A stretch of 64,000 nucleotides of DNA from contig NZ_LMUI01000013.1 of NCBI RefSeq assembly GCF_009765995.1, forward strand, positions 100,807 through 164,806, given 5' to 3'. A program made the position numbers and the translations under genes. The first letter of the stretch is position 1. Each line of letters opens with the position of its first letter. Origin of the DNA: Methylocapsa sp. S129. GTDB taxonomy: Bacteria; Pseudomonadota; Alphaproteobacteria; Rhizobiales; Beijerinckiaceae. Below the pieces are notes generated by a model, which was not told where the DNA came from, made no database searches, and saw only the letters and a list, made by a program, of their open reading frames with translations. Positions 33,324 to 42,307 of the stretch are shown piece by piece.

Positions 33324-34227
33324 ATTGGGCCGCCTTCGGCTTGAATGAGGCGATCGCCGCTCCGGCGACGATCAGCGCGCAGGCCAGCGCCAGCGAAGGC
33401 GTCGCCGGCGCAAAGCCTGCGGCGACCAGGATCAGCGTCGACAGCACCGGCGCCGCATAGGCCGCAACGCCGAGCAGGCGGATGTCGCCGTTCTTGACGC
33501 CGTAATCCCAGACATAAAAGGCGAGGCCGACCGGCCCCAGCCCGAGCCCGACGATCGCCAGCCACTGGCCCGCATTGGCGGGAATAATCGTCGTCTCGAA
33601 GGCGAAATGACACAGAGCGGCGAGCGCCGCCGTCGCGAGGCAAAAGCCCGCGACCGCCTCGGTCGGCGCCGCCTTGAGGCGGCGCGACAGCAGCGAATAG
33701 GCGGACCAGACGAAAGCGCAGCAAAGCGCCAGGCCATAGCCAGCCAGCGTCGCGCCGCCGGCGTTGACGAACAATCCTCCGCCCGCCTTGCCTGCAAACA
33801 GAACGGCGGCGCCGGCCAATCCGAGCACGGCGCCCAGGATATGGCGCAGGCTCAAGCGCTCGCCCGGCAGCAGCGCCGAGAACAGGACGATCAGCAGCGG
33901 CCAGAGATAGGCGATCAGGCTCGCCTCGGCCGGCGGCGCGCGGCGCAACGCCGCAAAGTAAAGCGCGTGATAGCCAAACAGCCCGCCGATGCCGACCAGC
34001 CAAACGGGCCAGGGCTGGAGGAAGGCGCCGAGGCGTCCGCGCGCGGCGGCATAGACGAGGCCAAAGCCGCCGCCGATCGCGAAAGTCAGCGCCGCCAGTT
34101 CAAACGGCGGCGCCTCGCCCGACGCGGCTGTCAGCAGGGCAAGCGCCGACCAAAGCAGGATCGCGAGGCAACCGATGAGGGTGGCGGCGGGCGAGGTTTG
34201 TGGAGAGGCGAGCGATGCGTCAGTCAT
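33322..34227 (-). CDS. EamA/DMT-family transporter
   Basis: A 301-residue inner-membrane protein with ten predicted helices in two EamA repeats: residues 10-140 (LIGCLAILLWSALALLTAASGE, FALRRAPPAEASLIAYLWPLLIVLFSALL) and 155-295 (GYGLALCCAFVWSAYSLLSRRL, VWDYGVKNGDIRLLGVAAYAAPVLSTLILV). These are hallmark motifs of the drug/metabolite exporter family, often involved in amino acid or purine export. ATG 34227 is preferred over a longer upstream reading whose sequence is basic and unlike the family. It converges on rpmF and shares its terminator. Confidence 0.9.
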   Translation of the reverse strand: MTDASLASPQTSPAATLIGCLAILLWSALALLTAASGEAPPFELAALTFAIGGGFGLVYAAARGRLGAFLQPWPVWLVGIGGLFGYHALYFAALRRAPPAEASLIAYLWPLLIVLFSALLPGERLSLRHILGAVLGLAGAAVLFAGKAGGGLFVNAGGATLAGYGLALCCAFVWSAYSLLSRRLKAAPTEAVAGFCLATAALAALCHFAFETTIIPANAGQWLAIVGLGLGPVGLAFYVWDYGVKNGDIRLLGVAAYAAPVLSTLILVAAGFAPATPSLALACALIVAGAAIASFKPKAAQ

Positions 34228-34274
34228 GGACGCGGCTGCTAGCAGGGGCGCGGGCGAAAAGAAAGCGGCCGTGG

Positions 34275-34430
34275 TCCTTCTCCCGAGAATCGGGAGAAGG
34301 TGGCCTCGCGAAGCGAGGTCGGATGAGGGGTTCGAAGCTGGGCGCCGCAGAAAAAGGGCCTTCACGCCGTGAGGCCCTCATCCGGCCGGCTCCGCCGGCC
34401 ACCTTCTCCCGATTCTCGGGAGAAGGGGGT
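34275..34430. repeat. long inverted repeat, family D
   Basis: CTTCTCCCGAGAATCGGGAG (inside 34277-34298) is itself a hairpin and pairs with the matching block CTTCTCCCGATTCTCGGGAG near 34404-34423. Between them GGATGAGGGG (34321-34330) pairs with CCCTCATCC (34375-34383). The result is a long stem with side hairpins, placed after the 3' end of the molybdenum hydroxylase gene and before the 5' end of the EamA gene. Only one copy lies in this window. Confidence 0.85.
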
Positions 34431-34444
34431 CCTCCACGCCGCGT

Positions 34445-36616
34445 CTACGCCCCGAGCGCCGCGTTCTTCAGGGGCAGCGACCGGATGCGTTTGCCAGTGA
34501 TCGTGAAAATCGCATTGGCGATGGCGGGGGCGATCGGCGGCGTGCCGGGCTCGCCAATGCCGCCCCATTTGCCGCCGCCCGACAGCGCGAAATGCGTTTC
34601 GATGGTCGGCGCGTCGGCCATGCGGGCGATCTGATAATCGTCGAAATTGCCTTGCTCGACCGCGCCCTTCTTGATCGTGATCTCGCCAAACAGGGCCGCA
34701 GTCAGGCCGTAGAGCACGGCGCTCTCGATCTGCATCTCGACATTGAGCGGATTAACGACATGGCCGCAATCGACGCAGGCGACGACGCGCTCGACCCTCA
34801 CTTCGCCGCTCTTGCTCACCGCGACCTCAGCGATCTCGCCGACGATCGTGCCAAAGCTCTCATGGATGGCGAGCCCGCGTGCGGAGCCCACCGGGAGCGC
34901 CTTGCCCCATTCGCCCTTGTCGGCGAGCTTGTCGAGCACGGCGAGAAAATCCGGCTTGCCGGCGAGCAAAGCGCGGCGATAGTCGAGCGGGTCCTTGCCG
35001 GCGGCATGGGCGAGTTCGTCGATAAAACTCTCGACCGCAAAGGCGTTCTGCGACGAGCCGACCGAGCGCCAGAACATCACAGGCACATGCGTGTTCTTGA
35101 GCAGGCAATCGACATTCAGCGCGCTGGCGAGATAGGGAACATTGGACAGGCCCTCCACCGCGCTCGGCTCGACGCCGCTGCTCGCCGCGCCCCAGCCTAG
35201 CGAGCGCGTGATCGAGCCGACCGCCGTGCGAAAATCGAAAGCCGTCGGCATGCCGTCGGCGCCGAGGCCGGCCTTCAGCCGCAGGGCGGCCTGCGGGCGA
35301 TAACGGTCATGCTGGATGTCCTGTTCGCGCGTCCACACCAGCTTGACCGGTTTGGCGATCGCCTTTGAGACCTGGACCGCCTGGCGCAATTCGTCATTGA
35401 CCGCGCGCCGGCCGAAACCGCCGCCAAGATAGCAATTGTGAATGAATACATTGCGCGGATCGACGCCGCCGACTTCCGCCGCCAGTTTCAAAGCGGCGTC
35501 CGCCGATTGCGTGCCGATCCAGGCGTCGATCCGGTCGGGACGCCAATGAACCGTCGCATTCAGCGGCTCCATCGGCGCATGGGCGAGATGGGGGACTTCG
35601 TACAGCGCCTCGACGATTTTGGGCGAAGCGGCGAGCGCGCTCTTCGCGTCGCCGCGTTTGGCGGCGTTGGTCAAAGGGCCGTCGAGCGCGGCGCGATAGT
35701 CGGCGCGAAACTTTTCGCTGTCGGTCGCGGCGGCTGCGCCTTCGTCCCAGACGATCGGCAAAGCGGCGACCATTTCCTTGGCGCGCCAGAACCGATCGGC
35801 GACGACCGCGACCCCATTTTCAACGGGCACGACGGCGATGAAGCCGCGCTTGTTCTTGATCGCCGCCTCGTCGTAGCTCTTCGCCTTGCCGCCGAACACC
35901 GGGCAATTGGCGACGGCGGCATAGACCATGCCGGGCAGGCGCGTATCGATGCCGAATTTGGCGGCGCCGGTGACTTTGACCGGCGTGTCGAGCCGCGCCT
36001 GGCGCTGACCGATCAGCCTGAACTGCTCGGGCGTCTTGATCGCCGGCTCCTCGCGCAAGGAGACATTGGCCGCGTCGCCGACAAGCTGCCCATAGACCGC
36101 TGAGCGGCCTGACGCCTCATGAAAGACGCTCCCGCCGCGCGCGACGCAGGCAATGGGCGCGACGCCCCAGCGCGTCGCGGCGGCGCTGATGAGCCGCGCC
36201 CGCGCCGAAGCGCCGGCCTGTTGCAGAGACACGCGCGAGCGGCGCACCGAAGAGGAGCCGCCCGTCTGCATGTCTCCGTAGACGCCGCCATCCATAAAAT
36301 TGCGGGTGGCGGAAGCATATTCGACTTTGACCTTCGCAAAATCGCATTCAAGTTCTTCCGCAACAATCATCGCCAGCGAAGTCATGACCCCCTGGCCCAT
36401 CTCCGATTTGGCGATCCGCAGCAGGATCGTCCCGTCGGGCTCGACAACAACAAAGGCGTTGACCTCGTTCGCGGTCGTGAGTTCTTCGGGCCCCCAGGGT
36501 TCGGGGCCGAGCGGTACCGCCGAGGCGAAGCGCGGGATGGCGACCATCACGACAAGGCCGCCGGCGGCCGAGAGGCTGGCGGCGATGAACGAACGGCGCG
36601 AGACAATGGCGTTCAT
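34445..36616 (-). CDS. molybdopterin-binding aldehyde/isoquinoline dehydrogenase large subunit
   Basis: A 723-residue xanthine-oxidase-family subunit with a twin-arginine signal (SRRSFIAASLSAAGG near residues 6-20), so the folded, cofactor-loaded enzyme is exported by Tat. Molybdenum cofactor segments include MGQGVMTSLAMIVAEEL, GGSSSVRRS, YLGGGFGRR and, near the C-terminus, GIGEPGTPPIAPAIANAI with the catalytic Glu. This layout matches IorB-type large subunits, which pass electrons to a separate 2Fe-2S subunit and on to a cytochrome. It is 11 bases downstream of that subunit's gene. The substrate (aldehyde or N-heterocycle) is not determined. No cytochrome subunit is adjacent. Confidence 0.9.
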   Translation of the reverse strand: MNAIVSRRSFIAASLSAAGGLVVMVAIPRFASAVPLGPEPWGPEELTTANEVNAFVVVEPDGTILLRIAKSEMGQGVMTSLAMIVAEELECDFAKVKVEYASATRNFMDGGVYGDMQTGGSSSVRRSRVSLQQAGASARARLISAAATRWGVAPIACVARGGSVFHEASGRSAVYGQLVGDAANVSLREEPAIKTPEQFRLIGQRQARLDTPVKVTGAAKFGIDTRLPGMVYAAVANCPVFGGKAKSYDEAAIKNKRGFIAVVPVENGVAVVADRFWRAKEMVAALPIVWDEGAAAATDSEKFRADYRAALDGPLTNAAKRGDAKSALAASPKIVEALYEVPHLAHAPMEPLNATVHWRPDRIDAWIGTQSADAALKLAAEVGGVDPRNVFIHNCYLGGGFGRRAVNDELRQAVQVSKAIAKPVKLVWTREQDIQHDRYRPQAALRLKAGLGADGMPTAFDFRTAVGSITRSLGWGAASSGVEPSAVEGLSNVPYLASALNVDCLLKNTHVPVMFWRSVGSSQNAFAVESFIDELAHAAGKDPLDYRRALLAGKPDFLAVLDKLADKGEWGKALPVGSARGLAIHESFGTIVGEIAEVAVSKSGEVRVERVVACVDCGHVVNPLNVEMQIESAVLYGLTAALFGEITIKKGAVEQGNFDDYQIARMADAPTIETHFALSGGGKWGGIGEPGTPPIAPAIANAIFTITGKRIRSLPLKNAALGA

Positions 36617-36627
36617 GGCGGCGCCCT

Positions 36628-37083
36628 CTAAAGCTTGGCCAGCGCGGCGGCGCGATGGATCGCAGCGCGGATGCGCGGATAGGTTCCACAGCGGCAGATA
36701 TTGGTGATCTCGGCGTCGATATCGGCGTCCGACGGCGATGGATTTTGCGCCAGCAGGCTCGCCGCGGCCATGATCTGGCCGGACTGGCAATAGCCGCATT
36801 GCGGCACGTCGTTCTCGATCCAGGCCGTCTGCACGGCGTGCAAATGCGCAGCGCCGAGGCCTTCGATCGTGAGGATCCTCTTGCCGACCGCGTCGCCGGC
36901 GGAAAACTGGCAGGAGCGCGTCGCGACGCCATCGACATGGATCGTGCAGGCGCCGCATTGGGCGATGCCGCAACCAAATTTCGTGCCGGTCAGGCCGATC
37001 TCATCGCGAAGCACCCAAAGCACCGGCGTCTCCGGCTCGATATCGAGCTCATGAGCCTGGCCATTGATGGAAAGAGAGAGCAT
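36628..37083 (-). CDS. 2Fe-2S subunit of the molybdenum hydroxylase
   Basis: A 151-residue electron-transfer subunit. The plant-type ferredoxin cluster lies in the first half ([19 protein letters not shown]...RSCQFSAG, cysteines near 38, 43, 46 and 58). The second, helical 2Fe-2S domain has [11 protein letters not shown] and [10 protein letters not shown]. This is the IorA/CoxS family. It is the first gene of a two-gene operon with the large subunit. It has no signal peptide, so it is probably exported as a complex with the Tat-signal-bearing partner. Confidence 0.93.
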   Translation of the reverse strand: MLSLSINGQAHELDIEPETPVLWVLRDEIGLTGTKFGCGIAQCGACTIHVDGVATRSCQFSAGDAVGKRILTIEGLGAAHLHAVQTAWIENDVPQCGYCQSGQIMAAASLLAQNPSPSDADIDAEITNICRCGTYPRIRAAIHRAAALAKL

Positions 37084-37316
37084 GCGATCGCGCTCCAGGG
37101 TTTTGCGCCGCTCGCGCCGGCGGCGCGGGCAAACCGCTGAGGTTGCAACGCTGGCGAAACGCCAGAGTTTCAAGGCTGGAGGGAGATTAAGGCGGAACTA
37201 ACGATCGGCCGGCGGCGAGGCGTTCACGAAATGGAGAGCGCGAGGCGACGCGGACCGCCGGCAAGAGCGATATTGACACCCTTTTTCCCGCCGCACTCCT
37301 CGTGCTAGAACGCGCC

Positions 37317-38528
37317 ATGAACGCCGCCCTGCCTCTCGCCGCGCCCTCTGCGCTGGCCCCGATCAAGCCCTCTCTCGCTGGCGCAACGCGCACGGAGCTT
37401 GGCGACGCTTTGCGCACGCTCGGCCTGCCCGCGCGCGAGGTGAAGATGCGCGCCGCGCAGCTTTGGCACTGGATTTATTTCCGCGGCGTTCGCGATTTCA
37501 ACGACATGCTCAATGTCGCCAAGCCGATGCGCATTCTGCTGGCGGAGCGTTTCACGCTGGAGCGCCCGGCGATCGCCGCCGAGCAGGTCTCCAGCGACGG
37601 CACGCGCAAATGGCTCATCAAGATGAAGCCGACCGGGCCGTTCGACAAAGGCGCGGAGATCGAATGCGTCTATATCCCGGAGGCCGATCGCGGCACGCTT
37701 TGCGTCTCCTCGCAAGTCGGCTGCACGCTGAACTGCACTTTCTGCCACACCGGCACGCAAAAACTCGTGCGCAATCTGACGACGGCCGAGATCGTCGCGC
37801 AGGTGATGGTGGCGCGCGATCGCCTCGGCGATTTCCCGGGCGGCGTCGCGCCGACCGACGGCATCGTGCCGTCCGGCGAGGGCGTGCGGGCGGTGTCCAA
37901 TGTCGTGTTCATGGGGATGGGCGAGCCGCTCTATAATTTCGATTGCGTGCGCGACGCGATCGGCGTCCTGACCGATGGCGAGGGGCTTTCGCTGTCCAAG
38001 CGCCGCATCACGGTCTCGACCTCCGGCGTGGTTCCGCAGCTTGAGGCTTTGGGCCGGGAATGCGGCACGATGCTCGCCATTTCATTGCATGCGACGAATG
38101 ACGATCTGCGCGACACTTTGGTGCCGCTCAACAAGAAATATCCGATCCACGATTTGCTCGCGGCCTGCCGCGCCTATCCCGGCGCCTCGAACGCGCGGCG
38201 CATCACCTTCGAATACGTGATGCTGAAAGGCGTGAATGACACGCCCGCCGAGGCGCGCGCGCTGGTGCGCCTGCTCAAAGGCCTGCCGGCCAAGATCAAT
38301 CTCATCCCGTTCAATCCCTGGCCGGGCACGGTCTATGAATGTTCGGACTGGGAGACGATCGAGCGCTTCTCCGACATCGTCTTCAACGCCGGCTACGCCA
38401 GCCCGGTGCGCACGCCGCGCGGGCGCGATATTCTGGCGGCCTGCGGTCAACTCAAGAGCGAGACCGAGAAGCTGCGCGCCAGGGCGCGGATGATGCTGGA
38501 GGAGAGTCTGGCGGTCGGGCTGGAGTGA
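37317..38528 (+). CDS. rlmN: dual-specificity 23S rRNA A2503 / tRNA A37 C2-methyltransferase
   Basis: A 403-residue radical-SAM methylase. The cluster motif is [11 protein letters not shown] near residues 138-148 (C-x3-C-x2-C). The N-terminal RlmN domain has [20 protein letters not shown], and the C-terminal half has [41 protein letters not shown] and [12 protein letters not shown] 37317 is used; a GTG five codons earlier is possible. A TTGACA hexamer lies at 37273-37278, but no convincing -10 follows at the right distance. A family A palindrome separates it from the convergent hydroxylase gene. Confidence 0.95.
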   Translation: MNAALPLAAPSALAPIKPSLAGATRTELGDALRTLGLPAREVKMRAAQLWHWIYFRGVRDFNDMLNVAKPMRILLAERFTLERPAIAAEQVSSDGTRKWLIKMKPTGPFDKGAEIECVYIPEADRGTLCVSSQVGCTLNCTFCHTGTQKLVRNLTTAEIVAQVMVARDRLGDFPGGVAPTDGIVPSGEGVRAVSNVVFMGMGEPLYNFDCVRDAIGVLTDGEGLSLSKRRITVSTSGVVPQLEALGRECGTMLAISLHATNDDLRDTLVPLNKKYPIHDLLAACRAYPGASNARRITFEYVMLKGVNDTPAEARALVRLLKGLPAKINLIPFNPWPGTVYECSDWETIERFSDIVFNAGYASPVRTPRGRDILAACGQLKSETEKLRARARMMLEESLAVGLE

Positions 38529-38542
38529 GGGAATCGCTCAAT

Positions 38543-38700
38543 CGTCATTGCGAGCGGAGCGAAGCAATCCAGAGGTCGTGACGTCAACGGATTTGGCCGC
38601 ATTGTTTGCTTCGCGAGCCATGAATAGCACCACGTAACGTTGCGACGCTCGCGAGCAACGGTCACGACACCTGGGTTGCTTCGCTCCGCTCGCAATGACG
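38543..38700. repeat. long inverted repeat, family A, copy 2
   Basis: The arm 38543-38572 (CGTCATTGCGAGCGGAGCGA, continuing AGCAATCCAG) pairs with 38671-38700 with a single G:T-type mismatch. Pairing continues inward (GTCGTGAC with GTCACGAC) toward further palindromic sequence around GCTCGCGAGC. It fills the gap between convergent rlmN and the fatty acid hydroxylase gene, the same 3'-end position as copy 1. Confidence 0.9.
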
Positions 38701-38701
38701 G

Positions 38702-39292
38702 TTAGGAATAAAGCTTGCGCACCGTCGCGCTTTTCTCGACGCCCTTGGGCTCGCGCCAGGTCCGATAAACCAGGTCGAGCGAGGGATTGCTGACGCCGAA
38801 CCATAGCTTCTCGCTGATGAAATGATGGCGCAGATGATATTGCTTCATCCAGCGGCCAAAGCGGGTGCGCGGCTGGTACGGGATGTGGGCGACGTAGTGC
38901 ACCCATTCGTAATGGAAGATCGCCAGCATCACGCCAAGCATGACCGGCGCGACGGCTGCGACGCCCAGGATCGCGTAAACCAGCGCGGCGGTGATGACGA
39001 GGTTGGGGCCAAGAAACCAGAACGGCAGGAACAGCAGATCGAGCCGGTTCGGTTCGGCATGATGATCGTAATGCAGACGATGCTGCAGGCGCCGCATCCA
39101 GCCCCACGGCGCAGGCGGCGCATGAAAGGCGAAACGGTGCCAGGAATACTCGCTGAGATAAAACAGCAGCGCGCCGACGACGATCCATAGGGGCGACAGA
39201 TGCGGGCCGCCCAACAAAGCCCAGAGCGGGATCGCCAAGATACCCAGAGCCAGTAAGGCGTTGCTGCCGTGTTTGAAGAAATTGAGCAGCAT
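38702..39292 (-). CDS. fatty acid hydroxylase / sterol desaturase family membrane protein
   Basis: A 196-residue membrane enzyme with the di-iron histidine boxes of this superfamily: HRFAFH, HRLHYDHH, HYEWVHYVAH and HLRHHF, in order across residues 50-165. Between the boxes are hydrophobic helices (ALLALGILAIPLWALLGG, PFWFLGPNLVITAALVYAIL). It should hydroxylate a lipid acyl chain or a sterol/hopanoid-like substrate in the membrane. ATG 39292 was chosen because the family sequence begins there, though the frame is open upstream. The substrate is not predictable. Confidence 0.88.
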   Translation of the reverse strand: MLLNFFKHGSNALLALGILAIPLWALLGGPHLSPLWIVVGALLFYLSEYSWHRFAFHAPPAPWGWMRRLQHRLHYDHHAEPNRLDLLFLPFWFLGPNLVITAALVYAILGVAAVAPVMLGVMLAIFHYEWVHYVAHIPYQPRTRFGRWMKQYHLRHHFISEKLWFGVSNPSLDLVYRTWREPKGVEKSATVRKLYS

Positions 39293-39476
39293 GACCGCGT
39301 TTCCCCGAGACGGCGGGAAGCGCTTTGCATGGGCCGCCTCGCCGCGATCATCATTGGGCGATGCGACGGTCAAGTCAAACAATCGAGGCGGCGCCTTGCG
39401 CCGGGATAGTTGTGCGACTTGCGATTCCACGGCGCCGGGCAATTGGCGATTGCAAAAAGCAGCGGCGCGCATTATT

Positions 39477-39493
39477 CTAGTCAGAATGACTAG
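39477..39493. promoter_or_regulatory. candidate operator palindrome of a Phd/VapC-type module
   Basis: CTAGTCAGAATGACTAG has perfect 7-base arms around GAA, 14 bases before the antitoxin start at 39508. Antitoxins of the Phd/YefM family bind such inverted repeats to autoregulate. Confidence 0.65.
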
Positions 39494-39507
39494 TATTGGG
39501 GAACTTC

Positions 39508-39807
39508 ATGACCAAGCCGACGGGCTCTCGCAGGAAATCAGCCGACGTCCCGAAGGCCCATTGGGCCTTGCAGGATGCGAAAGCGCGCTTCAGCGAGCTT
39601 GTACGCCTCGTCCATAGCGATGGCCCCCAATATGTGACGGTGCATGGACGCGACGAAGTCGTCGTCCTCTCCGCCGAGGAGTTCCGCCGTCTGCGCGGCG
39701 AACGAAGCGGCGGCGAACTGGTCAAAGCTATGCAGGCGTCGCCCCATCGCGATATCGAGATTGAGCCTGCGCGCGGAAAAATGTCTGTCCGAGACATCAA
39801 TTTGTGA
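39508..39807 (+). CDS. Phd/YefM-family antitoxin
   Basis: A 99-residue antitoxin. HWALQDAKARFSELVRLVHSDGPQYVTVHGRDEVVVLSAEEFRRL, at about residues 18-62, is the Phd/YefM N-terminal DNA-binding and dimerisation fold. The remaining acidic tail should wrap the toxin. ATG 39508 is preferred; TTG at 39496 is also open. It overlaps the PIN toxin gene by four bases, and a palindromic operator lies just upstream. Confidence 0.9.
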   Translation: MTKPTGSRRKSADVPKAHWALQDAKARFSELVRLVHSDGPQYVTVHGRDEVVVLSAEEFRRLRGERSGGELVKAMQASPHRDIEIEPARGKMSVRDINL

Positions 39808-40244
39808 CCGGCTGGCTGCTCGACACCAATATCCTGTCGGAACTGCGCAGGGCGAGGCCTGAGCCCAGGGTCGTGGCGTTTGTCGCGGCGCAGAAGCTCG
39901 ATCTTCTGTTTGTCAGTTCGGTGACTTTGGCCGAGATACGCTTCGGCATCGAACGCGTCGCCGATCCCGCGCGCCGCGCCGAATTGGCGGATTGGCTGAC
40001 GCATCGCGTCCGGCCGATGTTCGAGGACCGCGTCTTGCCGGTGAGCGAAGACGTCATGTTCAAATGGCGCCTGCTGGTCGAGGACGGGCGCAAGGCGCGC
40101 CACACATTCTCGCAGCCCGACCTCATCATCGCGGCGACCGGACTGGTCCACGGCCTGACGATTGTGAGCCGCGATACGGCCGACCATATGCGGGCGCGGG
40201 CCCCCGTGTTCAATCCATGGGTTGAGGACGCCCCTGCGTCCTGA
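39804..40244 (+). CDS. VapC/FitB-type PIN-domain toxin
   Basis: A 146-residue ribonuclease. PIN acidic residues appear in WLLDTNILSEL (Asp near residue 7), the conserved VTLAEIRFGIE (Glu near 44) and the C-terminal HTFSQPDLIIAATGLVHGLTIVSRDTADH, with the third and fourth acidic residues. The layout with RFGIER and a GLVHGLTIVSRD end is the FitB type. It starts at GTG 39804, inside the antitoxin's last codons. It would cleave RNA, probably tRNA, when the antitoxin is lost. Confidence 0.92.
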   Translation: MTGWLLDTNILSELRRARPEPRVVAFVAAQKLDLLFVSSVTLAEIRFGIERVADPARRAELADWLTHRVRPMFEDRVLPVSEDVMFKWRLLVEDGRKARHTFSQPDLIIAATGLVHGLTIVSRDTADHMRARAPVFNPWVEDAPAS

Positions 40245-40286
40245 GTGCAACTGAGACAATCGACGCCACCCCGGAGCCTATCTTCC

Positions 40287-40769
40287 ATGAACCCCATCTA
40301 CGACATCGATCTGCAGACCATCGACGGAGAGGCGGAAAAGGTCGGCGCGTTCGCCGGCAAAGTGATGCTTGTCGTCAATGTCGCCAGCCAATGCGGCTTC
40401 ACGCCGCAATATGAAGGGCTCGAGGCGCTCTATCGGCGGTATCGAGAGCGTGGCCTGGTAGTGCTCGGCTTTCCCTGCGACCAATTCGGCCATCAGGAGC
40501 CGGGCGATGAGGCCGCAATCAAGAATTTCTGCAACCTCGAATATGACGTGACTTTCCCTCTTTTCGCCAAGACCAAGGTCAACGGCGACGAGACGCATCC
40601 GCTCTACCAGGTGCTCAAAAGCGAGGCCAAGGGCCTGCTCGGCACGCAGGCGATCAAATGGAATTTTACGAAGTTCCTGGTCGACAAAACGGGGAATGTG
40701 GTCAAGCGCTTTGCGCCAACCGAGAAGCCGGCGGATATGGCTGGGGATATCGAGCTGCTGCTGGGGTGA
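40287..40769 (+). CDS. glutathione peroxidase
   Basis: A 160-residue peroxidase of the thioredoxin fold. The peroxidatic cysteine lies in VVNVASQCGFTPQYEGL near residue 36, the Gln-containing loop is GFPCDQFGHQEPG, and the catalytic Trp/Asn pair is in IKWNFTKFLVDKTG near residue 127. It reduces peroxides in the cytosol using glutathione or thioredoxin. ATG 40287 begins the family sequence directly. It converges on the 8-oxoguanine deaminase gene. Confidence 0.94.
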   Translation: MNPIYDIDLQTIDGEAEKVGAFAGKVMLVVNVASQCGFTPQYEGLEALYRRYRERGLVVLGFPCDQFGHQEPGDEAAIKNFCNLEYDVTFPLFAKTKVNGDETHPLYQVLKSEAKGLLGTQAIKWNFTKFLVDKTGNVVKRFAPTEKPADMAGDIELLLG

Positions 40770-40788
40770 TTTGTCATGGCGCGACGCC

Positions 40789-42120
40789 TCAGGCGAAGGC
40801 GCGCGCCGCTTCCTTGTGCTCCGCCACGACGGCCGCCACGTCGACGCCAACCGGCGCGCCGGCGATGACGCGCCATTGGCCCGCGATCATCACGCGGTCG
40901 GCGCGGTGGGCGCCGCACAGAACCAGCGCGGCGAGCGGGTCATGGGCGCCGCTGAAGCGCGGCTCATCGAGCGTGAACATCGCGAGATCCGCCTCCAGCC
41001 CGACGGCGATGCGGCCGATGTCGTCGCGCCCGAGACAGCGCGCCGAACCCTCGGTGGCCCAGCGCAAGACATCGAGATGGGTGACCGCCGAAGCGCCATA
41101 GCGCAGCCGCCCGATCATCAGCGCGTGGCGGACCGCCTCCATGATATTCGAGGAATCATTCGAGGCTGAGCCGTCGACGCCGATGCCCACCGGCGCGCCG
41201 GCGGCGTCGAGATCCTTGGTCGGGCAGATGCCCGAGGCGAGCACCATATTGGACGCCGCGCAATGGCAGACGCCGACGCCCGCGCGGCCCAGGCGCCCGA
41301 CCTCTTCGGCGCTGAAATGAATGCCATGGGCCAACCAAGTGCGGGGGCTCATCCAGCCGGTCTCCTCCAGGAGATCGACCGGCCGTATGCCATACACATC
41401 GAGGCAGAAACGCTCCTCGTCCTTGCTTTCGCACAGATGCGTATGGAGCTGGCAATCATGCTGCTCGGCAAGCCGCGCCGTATCCATCATCAACCGTTTG
41501 GTCACCGAGAAAGGCGAGCACGGCGCGAGCGCGATGCGGATATCGGCGCCGGGCCTCGGATCATGGAACAAGTTCAGCACGCGTTCGCTGTCGCGTAAAA
41601 TCGTATCTTCATCTTGCACGACTTCGTCGGGCGGCAGGCCGCCGTCTTTTTTCGACAGGTTCATCGAGCCGCGCGTCACCGTCATGCGCAGGCCCAGTTT
41701 GCGCGCCTCCTCGACTTCGATATCGACCGCGTTCTCCAGCCCGGCCGGGAAGAGATAATGATGATCGGCGGCCGTCGTGCAGCCTGAGAGCAGAAGCTCG
41801 GTCAAGGCGAGCCGCACGGCGGCGCGCAGGTGCGCGGGCTTCAGACGCGCCCAGATCGGATAGAGCGCGACAAGCCAGGGAAATAAATCCCGGTTGATCG
41901 CGTCCGGATGCGCGCGCGTCAGCGTCTGATAGAAATGATGATGCGTATTGACGAGGCCCGGCAGCACGACATGGCGCGAAGCGTTGAAGGTCGTGCCGAC
42001 AGGCGCAGCCGGCGTCGCGCCGCGCGCGACCAGCTCGACGATGCGCGTCCCCTCGACAACGATTCCGCGCTCCGCGCCTTCGGCGAGAATCGCGATTGGG
42101 TCCTTGATCCACACACGCAT
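40789..42120 (-). CDS. 8-oxoguanine deaminase-like amidohydrolase
   Basis: A 443-residue metal-dependent deaminase of the AtzB/TrzN/SsnA group. Metal site 1 is VLPGLVNTHHHFYQTLTRA near residues 52-70. Further histidines occur in LHTHLCESKDEE and WLAHGIHFSAEEV, and the catalytic Asp in GIGVDGSASNDSSN. The HHHFYQTLTRA start and the CLDVYGIRPVDLLEETGWM segment resemble characterised 8-oxoguanine deaminases, which turn 8-oxoguanine into uric acid. A hydroxyatrazine-type hydrolase is the alternative. ATG 42120 is where family sequence begins. Confidence 0.85.
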   Translation of the reverse strand: MRVWIKDPIAILAEGAERGIVVEGTRIVELVARGATPAAPVGTTFNASRHVVLPGLVNTHHHFYQTLTRAHPDAINRDLFPWLVALYPIWARLKPAHLRAAVRLALTELLLSGCTTAADHHYLFPAGLENAVDIEVEEARKLGLRMTVTRGSMNLSKKDGGLPPDEVVQDEDTILRDSERVLNLFHDPRPGADIRIALAPCSPFSVTKRLMMDTARLAEQHDCQLHTHLCESKDEERFCLDVYGIRPVDLLEETGWMSPRTWLAHGIHFSAEEVGRLGRAGVGVCHCAASNMVLASGICPTKDLDAAGAPVGIGVDGSASNDSSNIMEAVRHALMIGRLRYGASAVTHLDVLRWATEGSARCLGRDDIGRIAVGLEADLAMFTLDEPRFSGAHDPLAALVLCGAHRADRVMIAGQWRVIAGAPVGVDVAAVVAEHKEAARAFA

Positions 42121-42307
42121 CGCGCGTCGCCTTTTCTTTTGGAGTCGCCTATGCGAGCGACGATTCGACAGCCCGCGCATTCACGGGAGCGCGAATTTGC
42201 CTCATCGCGCCGCTTCGGTCCACCTCGGCGCCCCGCAATCGCGATCAAGCGCCCCCGATTCCTTCTGATAGAGTTTCGCTACAATTCGAAACAATAGGAG
42301 GCGCGCG

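Noticed and set aside
37273-37316. Sigma-70 promoter for rlmN at TTGACA
   Set aside because: The -35 hexamer is perfect, but no acceptable -10 lies 16-18 bases downstream; not enough to annotate.
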